Source of the DNA: Mermis nigrescens
Taxonomy: Eukaryota; Nematoda; Enoplea; Mermithida; Mermithidae
Assembly: GCA_036768485.1 (NCBI GenBank)
Contig: JAVLUZ010000154.1
Span: 19,281,134 to 19,345,133, forward strand
DNA: 64,000 nucleotides
Direction: 5' to 3'
Of the stretch, positions 56,138-64,000 are shown piece after piece; position 1 is the first letter of the stretch; each line of letters opens with the position of its first letter. The position numbers were made by a program, and so were the translations under genes. Below the pieces are notes generated by a model that ran no database searches, was not told the DNA's origin, and saw nothing but the letters and a program-made list of their open reading frames with translations.

Positions 56138-58535
56138 AAGAACCAGTCACCAACATTTAGAAGTCAGTTACTACAGCAGTATGGCCCTGACTTAATTAGA
56201 GATCTCCACAGGTTGGATAGCATTGGGGAGAAACTAGCTCAAGCATCATCAAGTTTAACCTTCCTGATGCAATGTCGAGACCTAGGTATCATACCTACAG
56301 GTTTGAAACTTAGAGACCCTATTAACAGCAGGGGTTCACAGAGGATACTACAGAGAGCAGGAAGAGCCCTGGTCAGAGAACGAATTAGGCATATGAGGTG
56401 GAGAAAGTCTAGTCTACAAGATGCCAAGAAGGCACTTGAAGAAGACCTAGAGAGGAATATGGGCTATGATCATTGGATGAGGATAAAGGGCTCAGTAGAC
56501 AGATTGTACATAAGGCAGCTGGAAATAGTAACACAGAGGCAGAAGGCAAAATTGGATAGACTAATGCCAAGACAGGGGCAATGGAACCTCAACCTGGATA
56601 AGGTAGTAATAAATCAGAGCCATAGACCACTGACTAATCATGAGCAGACTGCCCTGGCAAAAGGCTTAAACTTTGCTATAGCACCAAGTCAACATCCAAT
56701 AAAGAATATCATAACAGGTAGTGAGTGTGCAGCCCATTTCCTGCCACAGGAACGGAAGGATGACTTTCGGTTGAAGATTAGACAAGCTATTGACAGGGTT
56801 GATAAGCCTGAGGCAAATATCAGCAAGGCAGAGCTTAGAGCAATTGAAAAGCTAAAGGCAGATGACACCATAGTCATTCTGCCAGCAGATAAAGGTCGTG
56901 CAGCAGTGGTGATGGACAGAATAGAGTACAACAATAAGCTGCAGCAGATCACTGATGATCCTTCAAAGTTCAAGGCCATTGGTAAACGCACACCAGTTAC
57001 CAGGGTAGAGCAAGCATTGAAGAAACTGCTCAAGGAAGAAGGTCTGGACAAAGAGGTGAAAATCGAGGAAGGCTGCAAAGCACCACATATATATGGTTTG
57101 CCAAAGATTCACAAACCAGGAGTACCACTTAGACCAATTGTCAGGTGCATTGGGACAACTATACATCCTCTGTCAAAATATCTGGTTAAGATACTTAACC
57201 CACTGCAGCAGAACATTGCCAGCTCACTGAAGTATAGCAACGACTTTGTTGCTATGATAGAACCAATGGTAATACAGGGAAATACACGGCTAGTCAGCCT
57301 AGACGTTGTGAGCCTGTTCACAAGTGTCCCAACTCAGTTGGCTATAGAATGTGTATTGAATCTGCTTAGACAGGATATTACCCTGGCACAAAGAACAACT
57401 ATGAGTGCTGAGGTCATTGCCAAACTGGTGGAGTACTGTGTCAGGAGTACTTACTTTCAGCTTGGGGAATATTATTACCAGCAAGTAGATGGGATGTCAA
57501 TGGGCTCAGCATTGTCACCAGTACTGTGCAACCTGTTAATGAATGATTTAGAAAAACAGGCACTGCAAACAGCACCATATAAACCTACAATGTGGCTCAG
57601 GTACATTGATGACACATTTCATCTTGTGGGATCATGGAGATCAGGAGTTAGAGGCTTTCCTCCAGCACAAGAATAGTCAAAATCTTGCTTCCAGTTTACC
57701 ATGGAGAAGGAGGTGGAGGGCACACTGCCCTTCCTTATTGTCCTACTTAAGAGATCCCATGACCATCTAGAGACATCAGTGTACCGTAAGCCAACCCATA
57801 CAGGTCAATACCTAAACTACCAGTCGAACCATCAGAAATGCACAAAGGCAGGTATACTTAGAGGAATGGCCATGAGATGTAGGAGCATATGCCAAACGCC
57901 AAACAAATCAAAGTAAAGAAGGTGAGCATCAGAAAATAGTTAAAGAGTTTTAAGCTAATGGATACCCTGGCCCATTAATACAAAGAGCCCTACAACTTGC
58001 ACCCTCAAGGGGTGATGCAACTAACTACATTGCAACAGCAGTAGTACCATTTAGTGGGGCATTAATCATGAAACTTAAGCGAGTGTGCAAAGCGTATGGA
58101 GTGCGCCTTGTGGCAAAGAGTGGAGACACCATCAGGAAAAGACTACAAAGTGTTGCCCCAAAGAGGCTCTTAGATCTACGGCAGGGCATAGTGTATAAAG
58201 TACCACTACAATGTGGGAAGGAGTACATTGGGGAAACTGGTAGAAGTCTTAAGGAAAGACTTGGGGAACATAGGAGTGGACTAAGGAATTTGAAAGAGGA
58301 ACAGAGTGGGGTTGCTGAACACTGCATAGCATGTGGGTGTAGACCAGATTTTGAGCATACATCAATACTTGCAGAAGAAAGCAATGGGTACCGTAGGAAA
58401 ATACGTGAGACCATGGAGATGGAGAGGGCTAGTGGGCAGAATGTGGGTTCAAGAAGTATTGAGATCAGTCGTATATGGAATAGAGCCCTATTGAGGAGAA
58501 TACACCATGTGGAGAGGCCCCTGGCTCCAGACTAA
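56138..58535 (+). pseudogene. Penelope-like element: reverse transcriptase and GIY-YIG endonuclease, with breaks
   Basis: Open from 56138 (KNQSPTFRSQLLQQYG) to about 57620: VILPADKGRAAVVMD, PHIYGLPKIHKPGVPLRP, SLDVVSLFTSVP, and the catalytic YIDD near 57603-57614, all Penelope RT signatures. A one-base shift near 57618-57622 breaks the frame. 57701-57916 resumes with TLPFLIVLLKR and VYRKPTHTGQYLNYQSNH. A shift near 57905 and a stop at about 57951 follow. 58068-58535 holds the GIY-YIG nuclease: GIVYKVPLQCGKEYIGETGR, then SLKERLGEH. The nuclease cuts target DNA and RT copies the RNA in place in this group. Inactive as it stands, though some breaks might be sequence errors. Confidence 0.9.
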
Positions 58536-58987
58536 AAACATGATTATGTTACTTTAAAAGGAACAAATAATATTATACAAATGGCCCAGTGAAGCTCAGC
58601 TGGTAAAACCGCAGACTTTAGAAATAAATTATTATTAGCTGTTAAGCTTCAATTCCTGGTGCGCACAACTTCTTATATTCTGTAAGAGCCTAACGACGAT
58701 GGTAGGTATAACTGTCAAAACGTTGCGTATTATTCTTAACATTGTATTGTACCTACGGGTATGAATGAAGGATTATTATTGTTTTATGTGACTGCCAATA
58801 GGCCAAAAATACATTTTCTTCAGGTATTTTTGTGCAGCATACAGAATATAGGGTTCTGTGCGGAAAGACAGGAAGCGCAGTAATTTATACCAAATGAAAA
58901 ACTTAACAGTCTCTAAAGGTTTCCAAGCTTGGCGGTGTTGAATACGGTTCTGATCGCTGATGGGTATTTTCAAATAGGCATCACAGG

Positions 58988-59158
58988 CAGGTACGTAGCT
59001 GTGGGGGTGAGGGGCATGGGGAGGGGGCTCGGACCAACCCAAAATTCAGAAAAAATAGGAAAATAGGTTTTTTCATACGTTATTTTGTGCTATTTCTGGC
59101 TTAGACCCCCAAAATTGGTGTTGGTCCCCCTAAAATAGGAGGGCCAGCTACGTGCCGG
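58988..59158. mobile_element. hAT-type MITE, family F4 (duplicated insertion)
   Basis: 171 bp with CAGGTACGTAGCTG and CAGCTACGTGCCGG ends, flanked by ATCACAGG at 58980-58987 and 59159-59166. Identical insertion site to 52105-52273. Confidence 0.88.
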
Positions 59159-59189
59159 ATCACAGGTCAAAAAATTTATCTGTAAAGCC

Positions 59190-59420
59190 CGGTTCAGAAG
59201 TAAAAGTCGGCGATATCGCCGATATTACCGATTCAGTCGAGAAAGTTGCCGACAAAAATTGGGAAAGTCGGCAATATCGCCAATGAAAGTCGGGAAAGTC
59301 GGCAATATCTCCATCTGAAAATAGGGAAAATCGTAAGAATCGGGGATATTGCCGACAAAAATCGGGAGAGTCAGCGATATCACCGACTGAAATCGGGAAA
59401 GTCGGCAATAGATACATACA
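59190..59420 (+). repeat. palindrome array GTCGGCGATATCGCCGA, copy 2
   Basis: Same structure as 52308-52545 with point differences in individual palindromes. Confidence 0.88.
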
Positions 59421-59836
59421 TACATAATGACCAGCACAATAACACAAACCGACTAAAGTTGGGAAAGTCGGCAAAGAGGTACATACATAATTTTTAATGC
59501 GTACCCTTTGTTTTTAGCCCAAAAAGGGACTCTAGAAAAAATTTTTGCTTTCCACCCCTCCCCCTTTTACTGTGCATCTCTGCGGTTAAGTCAGAAATTT
59601 TCTGGGAATAATAGGCAAAAATAAAGACAAACGGCGATAAAAATCGCAATTTTTTCACAAGTGTCTGAATTTCGTTCTTTATCATGAACTGTGGTAGAAT
59701 TGGCGCTAGTTTGACTTTTTCTAGCACTTTTTCAGTCATTTTTGGCCTTCAAAACCGAAAAAATTTCGACCTTATGGTACCGGCTGACCCCCCAGATTGA
59801 TCCATGGTGTACATCTATGGTCTGGAGGCTCTGAGC

Positions 59837-60090
59837 CACTGCGTGGGCGTGGGGGTTTGGGTGTATGCACTCCCATAAGAGCAAAATACACATGAAAACC
59901 AGAATACCTCCCAGAAATCAATTTTCGAATTTTTTTAGCATTTTTCGCGATTTTTTGATGCCAATGGATAGCACTCGATGAGAAATATCGAAAAATGGTG
60001 CTCTTTCGCCTTACCAACATTCTTAAGACCATTTTTTGACCTTTTAAAAATTTTTACACTCCCCAGAATTTTTTGTGCCGCCCACGTATG
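59837..60090. mobile_element. hAT-type MITE, family F3 copy
   Basis: Starts CACTGCGTGGGCGTGGGG and ends GCCCACGTATG. Flanks CTCTGAGC (59829-59836) and CTCTGGGC (60091-60098) match 7 of 8. The interior shares GATGCCAATGGATAGC and the central T-rich part with the other copies. Confidence 0.9.
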
Positions 60091-60098
60091 CTCTGGGC

Positions 60099-60484
60099 CC
60101 CCAGAATATGAAAGTCCCTTAAAAATCAATTGACCTCGGAATTCAATGTTTAATGCGATTCTTGGCATTTTTGCCTCATTGGACTTGTAGGTGCGTATGT
60201 ACGTAGAAATATGTAATAGCACAAAGTGTCAAGATGTGTGCAGAAAAGTCAGTTGAGTATCTCATCTAATTAAAATTCATGACATAAGATAGTAAGCAGT
60301 ATAGTTTTCCTTATTCGCGGCTAAAAGTACATACATACATAATATATGTTAATCAGTAGGATTTGTTATGTAGTCAGGCACCTAGATTGGTGGTACCTAC
60401 ATATATATGTACTTTATGATGATTTACATGAACAGCTACGTGCTTAAATAGACAACAGCATACCTAGCGCATACTTCAATGCAC
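60099..60484. other. non-coding interval
   Basis: AT-rich with several TACATACATA words. No gene recognised. Confidence 0.45.
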
Positions 60485-60833
60485 CAAAAATCGGCAATAT
60501 CGTAGAAAAATAAGATGGGTTCCTATTCTTACGATTTTAGTTGGCGACATCGCCGACAAAAATCAGGTAAGTTAGCGATATCGCCGTCAAAAATCGGGAA
60601 AGTTGGCGACATCACCGACAAAAATCGGGTAAGTCGGCGATATCGCCGATAAAAATTGGGAAAGTTGGCGGTATCGCCGACTAAAAATCGAGAAAATCGT
60701 AAGAGTCGGCGATATTGCCGACAAAAATCAGAAAGTCGGCAATATCGCTGACTAAAAATCGGGAAAATCAGGGCACTTCTGAACCGGGAAAAAGTGTCGG
60801 GATATCGCCAATTTTTACTTGTGAACCGGGCTT
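60485..60833 (-). repeat. palindrome array, inverted and longer
   Basis: About nine units of about 31 bases (GTCGGCGATATCGCCGAC followed by AAAAATCGGGAAA). The end at 60773-60833 (CACTTCTGAACCGGG, GTGAACCGGGCTTA) is the reverse of the sequence that starts the other two arrays (CCCGGTTCAGAAG), so this array is inverted. Confidence 0.88.
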
Positions 60834-60946
60834 AAGTTTTACTTAAATCAAACCAATATGTACAGTCTTAGGCGCTGATAAGGTCGGAAACGACATGCCA
60901 GTAATTGTAAACGAGTCAAAGCTTTTACATATAAAATATATACATA

Positions 60947-63900
60947 CTAGCAAAGAAAAATGCTCCGATGGAACAAAAAAGATGAATATACTTGGAATTG
61001 TGGATTATTATGGATGTAAAAGGAGGGGACTAGGAAAAATCTACCTAAAGTCGGAAAATCTGCTAAAAATCACACTTTCTCTAAGCAACGCAAAAAATCG
61101 ATGTATATTCTGCGGCCAACAGATTAAAATAAATATTCAACCATAACAATGATTGAAACAGCAGCACGTTAGCTATGCAGTAGCTATGGGAAATCATATT
61201 AAGTAAACTAACAGTCTTCCAAGCCAATTGAATGAAATAGCAAACATCGAAGACAATTGAAGACATGGTTGGTTAAAAACAGTAGGAAACACGTAAGTTG
61301 ACTTGAAACAGACTTAATGTAGATACACTAGCATGCCCGAAACGATTGTGTGCACTAATCAATCGGCTCCTGCTTTGCTTGCTATAATGCTCATAAAACA
61401 AAACAACTTTAAATACACAATACCTCTTAGTTTTCTATCAATCAGGTGCCAGCAATTTAAAAAAGTAACCTTGATAGATTTCGTTTATACACTCTTATCT
61501 GAAACTTCGAACATTATTTAAAAAAGACACTTTTTTAGAGGCCGCAGAATATACATCGATTTTTTGCGTTGCTTAGAGAAAGTGTGATTTTTAGCAGATT
61601 TTCCGACTTTAGGTAGATTTTTCCTAGTCCCCTCCTTTTACATCCATAATAATCACCACAATTCCAAGTATATTCATCTTTTTTGTTCCATCGGAGCATT
61701 TTTCTTTGCTAGTACACTACTTTTAATTAGCGTGATTTCAGTACATCAGTCAGTAAACACAATCAGTAACATGCCACAATAATGACAACAGTCCAAGAAC
61801 GCGGAAAACAATATTGTTCTTAACATCAGCATTATCCTTTTTAAACAAGACAACCTTATTGACACCATCCATTTTCAAATTAAAACTGCATTAAGTTATT
61901 TCTTCTTAATGTGCAGTTCACTTATAATCAAGCACAAAAATTTAACCAACGAATTCACATTGCAAATCCTCACTCAATCAAGACACAAGCACAATGTGTT
62001 GTGACTTTTGAAATTGAAAACACCCAATTTTCAATTTTCAAATTGAAAATTGGATAAATTTTCAAATTGAAAATTGGGTCAATTTTCAAATTGAAAATTG
62101 GGTGTTTGAATTTGCGATGAAGAAAATAATCAAAAGATAGTCACTTGGTTTATTTAAGCCGAGTAATAAAATAACGACCGTCCACCAATTCCAAACTAAA
62201 CGCAACTAATCTGATCACTATGAAAAAGTTTTGAAAAATGAGCTTGCTAAGCGAGAGTTGTAAACCAAGAGAAACTTAAAGTTAAAACCTACCATTAAAT
62301 TATGAGAGAATTATAAAGATTTTAAACTTCAAGAAAATGGAAAAGGCGGGATGTTGGTAAATTAGAAGGCAAAGATTTTCGGCAAAAATTCAAAAACTTC
62401 ACGCAAATATCAAATGTAAGGAACACTAACGCTTTGATTTGGTAGTAAAATAAATTTGTAGTATAGACTACATATTAACAACAAATGAATAGTGCAAACT
62501 TTACACAACTACTAGGTGTAGAGAATACTAACAGTTTACGGCTTATTAATGTACATGATTACAATAAAGCTGTATATCTTTGTCGACTTCTGTGCACAGT
62601 AGTGTGATTGCTGGTTCATTTTAAACCACTTTTGCAGGCAATTTACATCAATTAAACGATAGCTCTCCATGTGCAAGATTTTGTGAAACATATTATAAAC
62701 ACGGCTAAAGAAGGATTTAACTTTAATGCAACCCATTTAAGACAAAATTACATCTCTTCAATGATCTAAGGACACTTGAACATAATTTTTAAATCACTTT
62801 AGATTACTTTTGAGGGTAAACAAACTCACTTAATTGATGTCTCACATATGAATCCTTGAAAATTTCTTGACTTCAGTTACAAAGTCTCTGCAAGTCTATC
62901 GAATTAGAGGTTAACACGTAACGTAAACTTTACACAAACACATAGCGTAAAGAATATTTTAGTCGGATTCGTAATTTTGATATTGCTCCGATATTTCTTT
63001 CAACATTTATGGAAAAATGAGTCTCCATAATGTTTTAAAGACAATAAACATTAGGTTTAAACCACTTTGCAATACTCAATACTGCTGAGTGTAAGCAAGC
63101 GCGCCCAATTGACGTATATATTTCATTCCCTGTAAATTTTTATATCTCAGGAAGAAATTTCGATTTTTGCAATGCTCTAGAACAAAGGCTAACATGCAGT
63201 GTAAAAAATTACTCGGATATTATGATCAACATTCATGAAAAAATTATGTCTCTACAATGGTCTGAGGACATATAAACAATGAATGTAAACTACTTTACAT
63301 CACTGTTGGATGTAAACAAACGCGCCTACGTGACGTCTCACATTTGATCCTTTGAAAACTTCTAGGCTCCAAGAAAAAATTAGGTTTCAGGAATGCTCAA
63401 AAACGAAGATAAATATATATGTAGTGTAAACTTCATGTAAACACCTAGTGTAAAGAAGATTTTAGTCAGATTCGTAATTTTGATATTGTTCCGATATTAC
63501 GATTAATATTTATGAAAAAATTAAGTCTACATAATGTTCTATGGGCAAACTAACAATTGGTGTAAACTACTTTACAACACCGTAGAGTGTAAACATATGC
63601 GCCAGACTCGCATATCAAATTTGATTCCTGGTCCATTTCTAGACTTGATAAACGTGTCCCTGACTCGTAACCGGAGAAGCAGGCAGAAAAAACAAGACAG
63701 AAACGCATTTAAAACTCCAAATTTTTGACTTTACACTCGCTAAAAATTAATGTATAGACAATTTGCTTTGACATGCACCCGATATAAAGCACTTTATTTT
63801 TATTCTATTAGACTTATCCCGACTTCTGGACGGAGAAAGTGGCGAACAAAAAACGCAACAAAAACGTATTTTCCATCATTTAGAACACTGTAAACTTTAA

Positions 63901-64000
63901 AATTCCGTACCGAACTCCCCATTGAGTTTAAAGAAATTCGGTTTGGTACAATTTGTAGCTTTTAAATCGTAGTACATTCCTGTGTGCCAAAATTCTGTTG
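60947..64000 (-). mobile_element. repeat A copy 3, cut by the window end
   Basis: Collinear with 6308-9350 of copy 1: A|CTAG boundary, 171-bp inverted pair (60947-61117 / 61540-61712), minisatellite near 62025 and TGTAAAC-rich internal repeats. Frames 60895-61146 and 63534-63728 are repeat by-products. Confidence 0.88.

Larger units (their letters stand above)
58536..59772 (+). mobile_element. Penelope 3' region and co-duplicated flank
   Basis: 3' untranslated and pseudo-LTR sequence to about 58823, with tRNA-like sequence 3 of 3 (A box about 58592-58603, B box about 58645-58655). It is then the same approximately 950 bases that follow the truncated copy at 51507. Homology to that copy stops at 59772. 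Confidence 0.85.

Noticed and set aside
58536..58990. Hammerhead ribozyme in the Penelope pseudo-LTR
   Set aside because: Penelope elements often carry one, but I found no CTGANGA core followed by a stem and GAAA; the CTGACGA and CTGATGG words lack the rest.

Overview
This is a eukaryotic, transposon-packed, AT-rich stretch. It has spliced exons, hAT-type elements with 8-bp target duplications, Ty3/gypsy LTR elements, a Penelope-like element and only a sliver of host coding sequence. The mix of elements, the viral-type glycoprotein inside an LTR element and the general sequence style fit an arthropod, most likely an insect and perhaps a hemipteran. The window alone cannot fix the species.

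Left edge (1-6.3 kb): two phase-compatible exons of a DENN-domain gene on the minus strand (1079-1296, then 317-518), followed by a long non-coding stretch that is probably its upstream intron. 6.3-10.2 kb: first copy of a 3.85-kb interspersed element, called here repeat A. Other copies lie at 23.1-27.0 kb and from 60.9 kb to the window end. Its ends fit a Helitron-like rule (TC...CTAG between A and T, minus strand), and one end carries a 171-bp inverted pair.

10.3-20.4 kb: a graveyard of non-autonomous DNA transposons. A hAT-type element with a perfect 8-bp duplication holds a second hAT-type element, which holds a foldback element. Two members of a 230-270-bp hAT-type family and a second relative of the outer hAT element follow. 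A short hairpin motif (GGCGC-GAA-GCGCC) recurs through the area. 20.4-27.9 kb: a LINE remnant, a 20-bp minisatellite and repeat A copy 2.

27.9-35.3 kb: a broken gypsy family in head-on arrangement: LTR(+), gag(+) with several breaks, LTR(-), then RT, protease and gag on the minus strand. 35.3-40 kb: two doubtful minus-strand host exons, a GC-rich minisatellite, a 177-bp tandem array and a small possible secreted-peptide ORF.

40.08-51.50 kb: the centrepiece, a nearly complete Ty3/gypsy element with almost identical LTRs. Between gag and protease it carries a long open frame with a signal peptide, a cysteine-rich ectodomain and a transmembrane segment, i.e. a viral-type glycoprotein. This frame runs on into protease with no stop. 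Three repeated, covarying RNA hairpins lie in its leader. Its polymerase region has several one-base frame breaks that fit poorly with its youth. One LTR contains a later 273-bp hAT-type insertion.

51.5-60.9 kb: a truncated Penelope tail, about 2.85 kb with nothing recognisable, then a fuller Penelope-like element (RT plus GIY-YIG endonuclease, with breaks). Both Penelope tails are followed by the same roughly 950-bp flank, including one shared hAT insertion and an array of palindromes. A related palindrome array sits in opposite orientation at 60.5-60.8 kb.

Nearly all sequence is mobile or repetitive. The only confident host gene is the DENN-domain gene.
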